A stretch of 64,000 nucleotides of DNA from Lepidonotus clava (taxonomy: Eukaryota; Annelida; Polychaeta; Phyllodocida; Polynoidae), in contig OW387134.1 in the NCBI GenBank assembly GCA_936440205.1, forward strand, positions 63,329,427 through 63,393,426. The letters are read 5' to 3'. Positions within the stretch are counted from its first letter, which is position 1. Each line of letters opens with the position of its first letter. Both the position numbers and the translations under genes were made by a program. Shown one piece after another: positions 46,590-57,790 of this stretch. Below the pieces are notes generated by a model. The model was not told the DNA's origin. It was given only the letters and a program-made list of their open reading frames with translations, and did not search any database.

Positions 46590-49500
46590 GTGAGCCCAAG
46601 GTGGGTAAGAGTTGTGTAGAAGGTCAAGGTTGTGAAGGCTCACTTTTGAGTCAGTTTTTTTACCGCTGGTATTCAGCCTATAATTGTGTCAGGGTATTGC
46701 AGTTTCTGAAGGTTGGGGTACCAGCGACCAAGATTTTGCTATTTCCGGTTCCTTTTCCTGTTTTAGAACAAAAGAAAAGGGCATTGTGGGAGAATGTTGG
46801 ATTGTGGGTACTCTAGCAGACAGCGTCCTGTAGCAGACGGCGTCCTGTAGCAGACAGCATAAGTTGAGAAGATGGGTATTGGTGATGGTTGTGGGTGCTT
46901 CGTACAGTTTGAGATGGATGCAGTTTTAGGCTGTTGGGCATGGGTAGAGGGTGTGGCTGTAGGATGTGGGTACTGATGGGGATATGGATGAAGGGATGAC
47001 ATCCATCTTTTTATGGTGTGACAAATGTCAGAATTTTTGTGACTTTTGATGTTTTTACTAACTATTTATGACTTTTCGGTTTTGTGGCTTTTGATGACTT
47101 TTAGTGACCTTTAATGACTTTTGATGACTTTTTAGGACTTTTACTGACTTGTTAGGACTTTTACTGACTTTTTAGGACTTTTGTGATTTTGAGACTTTTC
47201 ATGGCTTTTATTGACTTTTAAGGACGTTTTAGGACTTTTGTGACTTCTTAGGACTTTTACTAAATTCTTAGGACTTTTGTGACTTTTTAGGACTTTTACC
47301 GACTTTTTAGGACTTTTATGACTTTTTAGAACTTTTACTGACTTTTTAGAACTTTTACTGACTTTTTAGGACTTTTGCTGATTTTTTGAGACTTTTACTG
47401 ACTTTTAAGTACTTTTGGGACATTTTAGGACTTTTCTGACTTTTACTGACTTTTTGGGACATTTCCTGACTTTTTAGGACATTTGTTACTTTTTAGGACT
47501 TTTGTCACTTTTTAGGACTTTTCTGACTTTTAAGGACTTTTACTGACTTTTGAGGACATTTCCTGACTTTTTAGGACTTTTGTGACTTTTAAGGACTTTT
47601 CCTGACTTTTCCTAACTTTTGGGACATTTTAGGACTTTAACTGACTTTGTAGGACTTTTCTGACTTTGTAGGACTTTTACTGACTTTTACTGACTTTTTA
47701 AGACATTTCCTGACTTTGTAGGACTTTTCTGACTTTGTAGGACTTTTACTGACTTTTGCGGACATTTCCTGACTTTTTAGGACATTTAGGACTTTTTAGG
47801 ACTTTTTAGGACTTTTGTGACATTTCAGGACTTTTACTGAGTTTTAGGGACATTTCCGGACTTTTTCGGACTTTTGTGACTTTTTAGGACTATTACTGAC
47901 TTTTTAGGACTTTTGTGACATTTTAGGACTTTTACTGTCTTTTTAGGACTTTTCCTGACTTTGTAGGACTTTTCCTGACTTTGTAGGACTTACTGACTTT
48001 TTAGGACTTTTCCTGACTTTTCCTGACTTTTCCTGACTTTTTAGGACTTTAATGACATTTAAGGACTTTTCCTGACTTTTGAGGACATTTCCTGCCTTCT
48101 TAGGACTTTTGTGACTTTTTAGGACTTTTGTGACATTTTAGGACTTTTACTGTCTTTTTAGGACTTTTCCTGACTTTGTAGGACTTTTCCTGACTTTGTA
48201 GGACTTACTGACTTTTTAGGACTTTTCCTGACTTTTCCTGACTTTTCCTGACTTTTTAGGACTTTAATGACATTTAAGGACTTTTCCTGACTTTTGAGGA
48301 CATTTCCTGCCTTCTTAGGACTTTTGTGACTTTTTAGGACTTTTCCTGACTTTTTAGGACTTTAACTGACTTGTAAGTACTTTTGGGACATTTTAGGACT
48401 TTTCTGACTTTTAAGGACTTTTACTGACTTTTTGAGACATTTCCTGACTTTTTAGGACTTTTGTTACTTTTTAGGACTTTTGTCACTTTTTAGGACTTTT
48501 GTCACTTTTTAGGACTTTTACTGACTTTTTAGGACTTTTCTGACTTTTAAGGACTTTTACTGACTTTTTAGGACATTTCCTGACTTTTTAGGACTTTTGT
48601 GACTTTTAAGGACTTTTACTGACTTTTTAGGACTTTTGGGACATTTTGGGTTTTTTACTGACTTTGTAGGACTTTTCTGACTTTGTAAGACTTTTACTGA
48701 CTTTTACTGACTTTTTAGGACATTTCCTGACTTTTTAGGACTTTTCTGACTTTTTAGGACTTTTCCTGACTTTTAAGGACTTTTGTGACTTTTACTTACT
48801 TTTGCGGACATTTCCTGACTTTTTAGGACATTTAGGACTTTTCCTGACTTTTTAGGACTTTTCCTAACTTTTCAGGACTTTTTAGGACTTTTCCTGACTT
48901 TTTAGGACTTTTGTGACATTTCAGGACTTTTACTGACTTTTAGGGTCATTTCCGGACTTTTTAGGACTTTTGTGACTTTTTAGGACTATTACTGACTTTT
49001 TAGGACTTTTGTGACAATTTAGGACTTTTCCTGACTTTTGAGGACATTTCCTGCCTTCTTAGGACTTTTGTGACTTTTTAGGACTTTTTAGGACTTTTCC
49101 TGACTTTTTAGGACTTTTGTGACATTTCAGGACTTTTACTGACTTTTAGGGACTTTTACTGACTTTTAGGGACATTTCCGGACTTTTTAGGACTTTTTTG
49201 ACTTTTTAGGACTTTTTTGACTTTTTAGGACTTTTCCTGACTTTTTAGGACTTTTGTGACATTTTAGGACTTTTCCTGACTTTTTGGGACTTTTGTGACA
49301 TTTAAGGACTTTTCCTGACTTTTGAGGACATTTCCTGCCTTCTTAGGACTTTTGGGACTTTTTGGGACTTTTCCTGACTTTTTAGGACTTTTGTGACATT
49401 TCAGGACTTTTACTGACTTTTTAGGACTTTTGTGACATTTTAGGACTTTTACTGACTTTTTAGGACTTTTACTGACTTTTTAGGACTTTTACTGACTTTC

Positions 49501-50240
49501 TAGGACTTTTACTGACTTTTTAGGACTTTACTGACTTTTTAGGACGTTTACTGACTTTTTAGGACTTTTACTGACTTTTTAGGACTTTTACTGACTTTTT
49601 AGGACTTTTACTGACTTTTTAGGACTTTTACTGACTTTTTAGGACTTTTCCTGACTTTTTTTGGACTTTTCTGACTTTTTAGGACTTTTCAGGAGTTTAT
49701 GGACTTTTGTGACTTTTCCTGACTTTTCCTGACTTTTGTTACTTTTTAGGACTTTTCCTGACTTTTTTGGAATTTTGTGACTTTTTAGGACTTTTCCTGA
49801 CTTTATGGACTTTTGTGACTTTTTACTGACTTTTCTTGACTTTTTAGGACTTTTGTGACTTTTTAGGACTTTTCCTGACTTATTTAGACTTTTGTGACTT
49901 TTAAGGACTTTTAAGGACTTTTACTGACTTTTGGGGACATTTCCTGACTTTTTAGCACTTTTCCTGACTTTTTAGGACTTTCAATGACTTTTAGTGACTT
50001 TCACTGGCTTTTACTGACTGTTAGTAACCTTTAGTACATTTTTATGACTAATAGTGACTTTTAGTGACTTTTCCCAATTTGTTTGAAATTTCCATACTAC
50101 ATCAGGGCCCAGGCTTTTATTATAATAAATAATCTATTTACTATGATTGTAGTTATAGCCTTCTTTTTAACTTGCATTATGATAACATGAACTAATTCTC
50201 ACATGCCTTTATCAAGGTAAAAAAGTTTTGTTGGGCTCAC
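46590..50240. mobile_element. Satellite-bearing block with 10-bp inverted ends
   Basis: GTGAGCCCAA at 46590-46599 is exactly inverted at 50231-50240 (TTGGGCTCAC). Between them are about 430 bp of unique sequence with a 17-bp triplicate (TAGCAGACAGCGTCCTG, about 46816-46862), the 3-kb decamer array, and about 170 bp of AT-rich sequence. The allelic empty site in copy 1 reads CCATTATTAACAC. About 60 bp right of the inverted end (50241-50300) are also absent from copy 1. No target duplication is clear. It may be a transposon that captured a satellite, or simply satellite DNA with chance ends. Confidence 0.5.
47025..50065. repeat. ~3-kb satellite of GACTTTTNNN decamers
   Basis: The array is built of 10-bp words beginning GACTTTT or GGACTTTT; the commonest 20-bp pair is ACTGACTTTTTAGGACTTTT. 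Word order varies (…TAGGACTTTT, …CCTGACTTTT, …GTGACATTTT). A longer block is itself duplicated: the stretch from TTTACTGTCT at 47931 recurs from 48146, an offset of 215 bp. The most homogeneous part is about 49430-49640. All T-tracts are on the plus strand. No coding capacity. Confidence 0.95.
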
Positions 50241-50446
50241 GTTTTTTTTATTATAAATAACTTAATTGCCAAGTTTGTAAAAAATTGCATTGCTTCCTTG
50301 TTAACACTTCAAAAATACCTAGAATGTATTTTTTGTAGGGTTTATCTCTAATAGTGACATGAAGTCATAATTTGCAATTTTCACTGCTTAGAATTGATGA
50401 ATTATAGATTAATGTCAGAGCCACATGGTCATGATGACCATGTGGT

Positions 50447-51043
50447 TGTACTAATAGCTTAGTACTTTTAATATCATATTGTATAATCTAGTTAGGATCA
50501 GGCCTAGCAAGTCTACTTCTAAGAAGAGGTATTTTGCGCTCCTAGCGCCACCTGTTAACCAGTATAAAAGGTGTTGCAAAGTAGGGAGCGGAGTTAGTTT
50601 AGTCTGGAGTTAGTAACTATTAGGAAGTAAGCAGCGTTAGCGGAGCTGCTCGGAGCTATACCTACCAGCTCCTGCGGAGTATACTGGAGTTTACCGATAC
50701 CAACTACCTCGGACAAAGGATTGTGATAGAGCTAAGCGCTAGGGTGGTTTAGGATGTGCTGGAACAACTTGTATTCTAAATGTGGTTGATCGCTGAGTAG
50801 GAGATGGGAAGGTGGACTGATGGAGACTTATTCACTGTGGCTTTGACTCGGGATGAGATGTTTACTTCAATAAAACCCTTTCATATTAAGAGCTTCCTCA
50901 TCGTCCATTTCTTTTGAACTATTGGGGAATGGATGAATTAACTTTGAGCGCAGTCTGATTGGCTCAATAACTTGAATGAACGACTCATGGATAAACTAGA
51001 TATACACATCACGCAGTCTTAAATCAACATTAACAATAGTTCA
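50447..51043 (+). mobile_element. Solo LTR, family A, with known empty site
   Basis: It begins TGTACTAATAGCTTAG and ends AACATTAACAATAGTTCA, 597 bp, flanked by TGGT on both sides (50443-50446 and 51044-51047). Copy 1 of the duplication shows the empty site CATGTGGTGATCACC. A TATA box (TATAAAAGG, about 50563) and AATAAAA (about 50870) are where an LTR promoter and poly-A signal should be. No internal region. A 4-bp duplication suits the Ty3/Gypsy type, but the family is unconfirmed. The insertion is polymorphic if the two copies are alleles, hence recent. Confidence 0.88.
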
Positions 51044-51355
51044 TGGTGATCACCAAAATGAGGTCAGGTGACCACGTCTGCACAAGGTCTATACCGAACT
51101 CAAGATCGATGTGTGGTGGACGTTTATAAATTCACAAGATGATTATAGTTGGCGAATCAGGGCAAGGTAATATAGTAAAAACAGCTCTGATCATTCAATC
51201 GATGTTTTTAGGGCAGGACAATGGTGAAGGTATGGGGTTGAAAGCCTTATATAGAAAGAAAGAATTATACAGTGCATTACCAAGGACGACTTTTAAGTTA
51301 ATGTTGACTTGTGGACCACTCCAGGATTAAGATGTGTGAAATATAACTAGTCATA

Positions 51356-54300
51356 ATCCAGGATCTTGGTGTGAAACGTGGCCAGGGATTGGACTCTTGA
51401 CCAGTGAAGTCACGCTATCTTTTGCGTTTACAATATTTTTCGAAGGCTGGCCTTGTTATTAGTATGGGCTGCTGCACAAAGGGATGTTTGGCTATTCAGC
51501 TGAGATATAAATGGGTATTATTTATAGGTAAACGCGTACATATGAATAAATCATAATGTACAGAGCGATCTTTTGTCATCCAGGAAAATTTTGGTTTACC
51601 TGCTTCCTCTGTTCTAGAATAAAAGGACCTGGAATTCTCGAGTTTCAGGGATCATTAGTTTACCCTACCACGGATAGCTTATTTATTGAAGTCGACCTGC
51701 ATGCTAGCCTTAATCAAGGTACATGCTGGGAAATGTGTAGACAACTCACAAGGCTTAAGTGTAGGGATTTTGAATAATCTGGCAATCGCGTTATCCACTC
51801 GCCAAATCGCAAATGGCGAATCCAAAATGAATCTGGCGATTTTTTTTCTAAAATAAATTCGCCAATTTGAATGTTTAGGTGAATGTATCAAGCTAAAACG
51901 TACTTAGATAATGACCTAAATTGGACACAAGTTCCGGGAAAAATTCCCAGTTTCCTCTAATTATATATATATATATGAAATATTGTTCAAGTCAGTTATA
52001 TAAGATATATACTATAGTAAATATTAGTAAATTTTCTATAGTTTTTGTTCTCAGAACCTTATTAAGTGCTGAGGATACGGTGGGAGTTTCACCATATGAT
52101 CATGAGTCTGTCTGGAGCTAGTTGTTATTTCAGGCATTGTGGGAAAATTTGTTGGTTACTGTACGGTAAAAATATACCAGTGCCATAGAATAAAGAATAT
52201 TTAACAGACCCAGATTTTACTGACAGATTTAGGGAGCGACTAGTGGGAGTTTACCTCCGGGAAATGGGCTGACCAACATGTAAAAGGTAGGAATGAGACC
52301 TTCAATGGAGGTGTGACCTAGGCTCCATTAGAGAATTTACGGTAGTTTCGCATGGCCCGCATATATTGGTACTTTAGTACCACATTTTATCTTTCACATT
52401 AGATCCTCATATACAACAAAATTAATGACTGTTATTTCTTCTGGTTTTACCATGCGTTTGTTGGCAAAATATGTTAATTTTAGACTGTATTCATGAAAAA
52501 ACAGGGGCCGCATAAAAGGCTTTAGGGTAATTTGATAATAGTTTGAATACACGTTGATTAGAAATAGACATGTGTAAAGTAAGTTACATTGTTACACAAA
52601 TTTCTGTCTGATAAAGTCATTAATCGAAGTTAAGAATTATGTTGAAGTGATGAAAGTCAAGGCATGCCAGTACCTAGAGAGGTATTCCAATAACTGACTT
52701 CAAAATCGTTAATGTAAGGGTGATATTAACTGCAATAGGTTAGTGCAGGAGATGTTAAAGTTAGAAAATTAGGAGGACGTAGCGAGGTGTTTGTGTTCAC
52801 AGCAAGGGCACAAAGGGACAGCTCACTTTTGGCCTAACTTTAAATACCCAGACAGAATGTAACAAATGGAATCGTTTCATGGAGAAATGTTGTTTCCAAC
52901 CTCTTTGAATCTTAAAGATATGGCGGCCTTTTAGTACAGACTTTACGGTAGACCTCAGAAGGGCGGGTGGGTGGGCGGGTAGGTGACCGTGTTTACAAAC
53001 GGGTGACCTGAACCAGTGAACTAGATATTACACGACCATACTATGGTCCCCTTCACACAGGCAGGCCTGTATCGTGATAGAGGCCTGAGATAGGCGTTCT
53101 CTGGGCTCCTTGTTGTCAGAGAAAGTCGGAACAACAACACTTATTAACCAGCTGCCATGGACTGCTCATGTAGGTACTTGTACAATATTTGCTGTGTGTT
53201 TTGTTCAAATCGATTCATATAATTATTGGGTGATGGATATGCATCTTGTGCGCTCTAACGATTGCGTGGGGGATACAGATAAGATGCAACTTCGTTATTA
53301 TAAGGCTTATTCTTTCCGATAACGCGTGTGATAGCAGCTTTTCATTATCAGAAAGATAGCTCCGTATTGCTCTATTTTAAGGCAGGGGTGATCTGATAAT
53401 GTTGTCTGTAGGTTTATTTGCTGGTATGTTATTGATGTGGAAGTTGACAAGTAAGAAATGCAATTGTAGCCGTCAGTGTTCAGAATTAAAGTTGTATTTT
53501 GTGCACTCATATAGTGCATATGTTCTAAAATGTCTAGATCATATGCACCAGTGGAGATGTATGTGTGTACAATGCTTTGATAACCTATTTGAAACGATGC
53601 AAAACAATGCACGTGGCATCAAGTTCATGCAGGCAGGGTACACCCATTATTTCAGACATTGGCATTGTATCATCACGTATGTCTTTTATCTATTACCATC
53701 AGTCATTGCTAACATGCGAGGAAGAATCAGTATCACACGGTGTTCCCTTTTTGTAGACAAACATTTCTGCAAAATGTTTACTCTAGCCACAATGCTGTAA
53801 GTAGGCCCTAGGATATATAACTCTGAGAGTTCCTTTGTAAGTAAGACATGAAACACATGAGACGTCAGTACACACCTAAACTGAATGATCTAGGATTCTG
53901 AAGAGAAGGTCGCTAGTTGAGAGCATTTTACTTTTGACACTTTGGTCCTTAAACATTTTTTTATTACATTTATCAAGTACTCCCCCCCCCCCCCCCCCCC
54001 CCCACAAAAAAAAAAAAAGCCACTAGCCTGTATACGCCTTGATGATTCCATTTTTCAGTGTTATACAATAGACAATGTCGGGAACCGTTTAATTTGTAAG
54101 GTTATATAAAAGATTATACTTCATATGTAACGTTGAATACTGTACTTAAGTACCCATAATCTAATGTGATCTAAATTAATTTACTCAAAAAAACGGGAGG
54201 TTTTATTTTCATATGGGACATGTGCTTAACAACCTGACTGTAAGCACAGAGCAGGTACCATGCACTCATCTTTTGTATCAGCACTGGTCTTCCCAAGGAT

Positions 54301-54376
54301 ACATTGATCTATTAGCCTGGTCTGACAGACAAACACAAATACTACACTTAAACCTACTGCTTTTATCACAATACAC
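51356..54376. other. Intergenic, no gene seen
   Basis: A terminal fragment of the CCACGGATAGC MITE family lies at about 51662-51683. Between about 51780 and 51880 the word TGGCGAAT/ATTCGCCA recurs in both orientations. A poly-C run of about 30 bases directly followed by poly-A is at about 53982-54018. Frames at 53110-53322 and 53399-53800 have no recognisable features. Confidence 0.4.
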
Positions 54377-54380
54377 TTAA

Positions 54381-54597
54381 GCCCCGTACCCACTAAGCGA
54401 TTTTACTGGGGACCGGCAACTGGCAACTGACTAGAATCGGCTGACTCTAAGGATCGCCAGTTAGTATGGTATATTGAAATGTGCATGTTTGATCTGGATC
54501 GGTGCTAAAATCGGGCAAATGTTAGAGTAGAGTCGGCCGATTTTACCACCAATAATCGGCTGACTCTGGACAAAATCGCCTAGTGGGTATGGGGCTT
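54381..54597. mobile_element. MITE with TTAA target duplication and CACTA-GCGATTTT ends
   Basis: The left end, GCCCCGTACCCACTAAGCGA, is inverted at the right end (GCCCCATACCCACTAGGCGA on the other strand). TTAA flanks both sides (54377-54380 and 54598-54601), the signature of piggyBac/Kolobok-type insertion. It is 217 bp. The inside contains AATCGGCTGACTCT twice. It is grouped with 15423-15636 and 57008-57229. Confidence 0.8.
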
Positions 54598-54651
54598 TTA
54601 ACAGAGTGCTTTTCTCATAGAGACATCCCCCCTAAATACAATAAAAGTGTG

Positions 54652-54742
54652 AGTGTATCCATACTGATTTCCTCCAAAAGCCTTTTGTATGGGGAGATTT
54701 ACCCATACTGATTTCCATCCTGAGCCGTTTGTATGGGGAGAC
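54652..54742. repeat. Two tandem copies of a ~57-bp unit
   Basis: CCATACTGATTTCC...TTTGTATGGGGAGA occurs twice in a row. Confidence 0.75.
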
Positions 54743-55204
54743 GGTAGCTTGATGAGGAGCTGAGAGGGTGCACCTGAGTGTGGGTGGGGGCCCGACCTGT
54801 TGACAGGCACGTTTACCTGGGGAGGTGGTCGATACGTCTACAGGTGGTGTGTGGGTCGAAGTCATGGTAGTAAGAGGGAGACGGGGACTTGTTGTACATA
54901 TGTGTATTGCACTAGTGTTTCTGTGCCAAAAACATAATGATATACAATCTCCTGGCGTTATCATGTTGCGAAATAAAATAATTTCTTGTATAGTTAGAAA
55001 CCCTTCTTAGACGGATGCTGATGGTCATTTTCTTGTCAAATGAGCATGGTTAATCAAAAAAGAAAATTAAAGTATGTATGTCCACATTCAACAATTACAT
55101 ATATCATAATGTGTATTATGAAACTTAAAAATTGCTTGTTTCTAAACCTGTATCACAAAATACAAACTGACTTTTTGAAATGGGAAATAGTCAATGAATC
55201 TGCG

Positions 55205-55260
55205 TATAAATAGACTATATATTACCTTTGTAAACTCTCACGTGAGAGATGGCGGTCGGT
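55205..55260 (+). promoter_or_regulatory. TATA box, palindromic E-box and possible micro-exon
   Basis: TATAAATA is at 55205-55212, and a 14-bp perfect palindrome with a core CACGTG (CTCTCACGTGAGAG) is at 55235-55248. It is directly followed by ATGGCGGTCG and a consensus donor GTAAGT at 55259. The phase of this 10-base coding piece (one base left over) matches exon 2 of the gene at 57360-62179, so it could be an alternative first exon of that gene. This is speculative. Confidence 0.3.
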
Positions 55261-55859
55261 AAGTATCTTTATAGATTCACATTAAATGATTAATGTGCCT
55301 ACCAAGTGAAATAGCTGAAAGGTCCTTTTACCAAGTAGGAAATATGTTTTGTCCTTGTTGATACGATGAAAACCAATGAAATTGGAGCCAATTATAGTCA
55401 AAGAGAAAAAGATGAGATGACAGTAAAAGGTTTATATCGCGGTCCAACAATTCCAAATTGATTCATGATACGCCATTAATGCAAGGCAAAGCAAATTGAA
55501 CGTACCCATATAGATGAGCTGGCTTGAATTGATTATTCAATCGATAGTTTTGTAAGCTTATATGAGAATGCATAATAACTATGAGGACACTACTGTTCCT
55601 ATCATGCTGGTGTCCTAACCTGACCTGCATTTCATACCATTACTTTGTAATGTCACTCTGTTTCTGACAAAAATGTCAGTAGTTTTTTTTGAGAGAGATC
55701 AGAGACTAAATGAATATCTATCATTAACTTTAGTTGAAATTCATTGCTTTGGGGGCGTCCTCTAGTGATATTGGTGGAGTACGCCCACAAAGCCTTACTG
55801 TCGGATGTTTTTCCATTGTGTAAGGCCAACAGGCGTGAAATTGGTGCTAATTGGGCCCT

Positions 55860-56400
55860 TCAACCCTCTTCCCCCACCCTCCACCTCCACCCATGATTGG
55901 TCAAGGCGTCATGCCTGGTTGGCTCCGATTGACAGGTGAGTGTGGTGTGGGCCCCGCCCCTCCCCCTTCCAGCCCCCCAACACGTCCACTGCGGCCAAGA
56001 GTGTACATACGGTGATTTTCAACCCACCTTCTCCCCCCCCCCCCAGCTCGTGGACCTACCCGCCAGCAATCACTCCCCCCCCCCCCCCCCAAACCCCAAC
56101 CCACAGTGCCGTCAGCCAGGTGTGTAGTAGTGGGGGGGAGGGGGCTAGGCTGGTTACTGCCCCTGTCCCGCTCCTCTCCGACTAGGAGGGCCGGTTTGGA
56201 GGGGTGGGGTGTATAGTGTACGGCGGCCCAGAGGCACAATTTAACCTCCCCCCCCCCCCCCCCCCCCCCAGTCATTCTGCAGAAAATTCACCACCACCAC
56301 CACCTTGTTCCGCGACCGACCGTCCCGGCACAGGAAGATTGGGGTGGGAGTTCGATGGGGACAGGGTGGGGCAGGTAATTGACTCTATTCACACCAACAG
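55860..56400. repeat. C-rich low-complexity stretch
   Basis: Several poly-C runs (about 56029-56044, 56079-56090 and 56249-56270) lie in CT-rich sequence, with an ACC triplet run near 56290. Open frames on both strands are proline- or glycine-rich and are artefacts of composition. Confidence 0.7.
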
Positions 56401-57007
56401 CGTCCATTGACCAACCTATACATGTACATGAATTGGACGCACAGAGGCCAGAAATTAATATAGGTGACTATTTCTCGCCACCAAAGCAAGCTTTTTCAGT
56501 CCAAAGGACTGAAAAATATGCCGTCTCTTGTTTTGTTTATCAATTGCCATCTTGCATGTAAACTAACCTTTATTCTGCTGAGAGTAATCTGCATTTAAAG
56601 TAGTTAATTTTTAACCATACGAACATCTGAATATATTCACCTAAATATTATATGCCAATGGGCGCACATATATAAACCCTAAACACTAACAGTTCCACTT
56701 AATACAGTACAAGACTATTAATGTATCTTCTTTTTATAGGTCGACCGTTAAACTCAAAATATCCTCAGGCGATCTTAGTTCACGTATGCCTGGAGGACCT
56801 TACTAAACCAAAATAATAGCACCTCTAAATATGTATCGACACTGCATAAAAACATAGAGATACGTTATGTATGTCTATGATAAAAGCAATGCATAAAAAT
56901 AATGCGGGCATTGATGATCGCCAGCACTGATTTATTTACACCACTCATACTGAGTGCATATTAATGGGACTAGTCTGCTGGACCACTGTTGCCGAGAGGC
57001 GTGGCCA
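56401..57007. other. Intergenic, no gene seen
   Basis: The only structure noted is a hairpin at about 56493-56517 (TTTTTCAGTCC, AAA, GGACTGAAAAA). Confidence 0.4.
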
Positions 57008-57229
57008 GTAAAGGCCGTATCACACTATCCGATTTTACTCCCGATTTAGAAGATCGCAAAGCCGAATAAGCCCTTATCACATGCAGACATGTTACCTATC
57101 ATTAGATCGGATTTTAAATTACCTTTCAAATGGTATGTAACATGCAGGGCTTTTTGTAATATATCTAAAAGCAACTTGAAAATTATCAAATCCTATAGTT
57201 GAAATCGCCTAGTGGAATACAGGCTTTAC
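57008..57229. mobile_element. MITE of the CGATTTT-end family, upstream of the 3' gene
   Basis: The left end, GTAAAGGCCGTATCACACTA, is inverted at the right end (GTAAAGCCTGTATTCCACTA on the other strand), each followed by TCCGATTTT or GGCGATTTC. It is about 220 bp, non-coding, and ends about 130 bp before the first exon of the gene that follows. Confidence 0.75.
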
Positions 57230-57318
57230 ATGGTATTAAAGTTGCATGGCCTCCGTCAGCTGGTGGGGACACCCGCGCGGAGGACTGGGCGGGGTGGAGC
57301 CAGAGACAATGTGTCAGA

Positions 57319-57790
57319 GCGTACTACTTCTGTAGAGGGAAAAGCACAGGTATACAGGTATGGAGGGAGTAGAGGCTGGAGAGCCAAGTAACGGTGAGTC
57401 TAGACATGTTCTCTGAGGAGCTGCTCACTTAGTTATATTCATGGCTAAAGTTCATCTCTTTCAAATGAAGATTTCTTTCACATGTTCGAGTGTACTATTG
57501 TAATGGGAGAGGTACAGGTACAGGTATGGAGGGAGTGGAGGTCCCCAGAAACTAGTGGTGAGTTCAGATACAATATCTGAGTAGCTCCTCACTAGGATCT
57601 ATTCATGGCTAAAGTTCATCTCTTCCATGTGTCAGAATCATCGTAAGTGTACTACTCTAGGTGGGGAGAGGCACAGGTAGAGGTATGGAGTGAGTCTAGG
57701 CCGCAGAACCCAGTGGTTAGTTTAGATAGGTTCACTGAGCTAGGAGCTCCTCACTTGGATGTATTCAAATATCTTTCACTCGAGCATTAC
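57319..57790 (+). repeat. Triplicated ~160-bp block containing exon 1
   Basis: Three head-to-tail copies start at about 57319, 57491 and 57651 (GTACTACT..., GTACTATT..., GTACTACT...). Each contains CAGGTATGGAG near its start, a donor-like GTGAGT or GTTAGT, and the first two share TTCATGGCTAAAGTTCATCT. Only the first copy has an ATG frame that runs open to a good donor; in the second the frame meets TAG before the donor, and in the third ATGGAGTGAG stops at once. Confidence 0.85.

Larger units (their letters stand above)
46511..51089. mobile_element. MITE of the GACCTTGTGCAG family, expanded by nested insertions
   Basis: The ends are 46511 (GACCTTGTGCAGGTGACG) and 51089 (inverse), flanked by TATA at 46507-46510 and 51090-51093. 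The backbone equals the 265-bp element at 45195-45459; everything else is the satellite block and the solo LTR. Confidence 0.78.
45917..51355. repeat. Copy 2 of the duplicated segment (right of the gap)
   Basis: It has the same order as 43916-45716, but the MITE inside it (46511-51089) is expanded by two insertions: a satellite-bearing block at 46590-50300 and a solo LTR at 50447-51043. After 51355 the sequence continues with DNA not seen in copy 1, because copy 1 stops at the gap. Confidence 0.9.

Noticed and set aside
51139-51330. 63-codon frame starting MIIVGESGQG, P-loop-like
   Set aside because: Lies in the duplicated repeat block; the equivalent frame in copy 1 (near 45500) is not preserved, so coding is unlikely.
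53399-53800. 133-codon open frame with many Cys and Met
   Set aside because: No domain, no conserved spacing, no promoter; likely chance in AT-rich sequence.
55901-56410. Several Pro/Gly-rich frames on both strands
   Set aside because: Composition artefact of C-rich low-complexity sequence.
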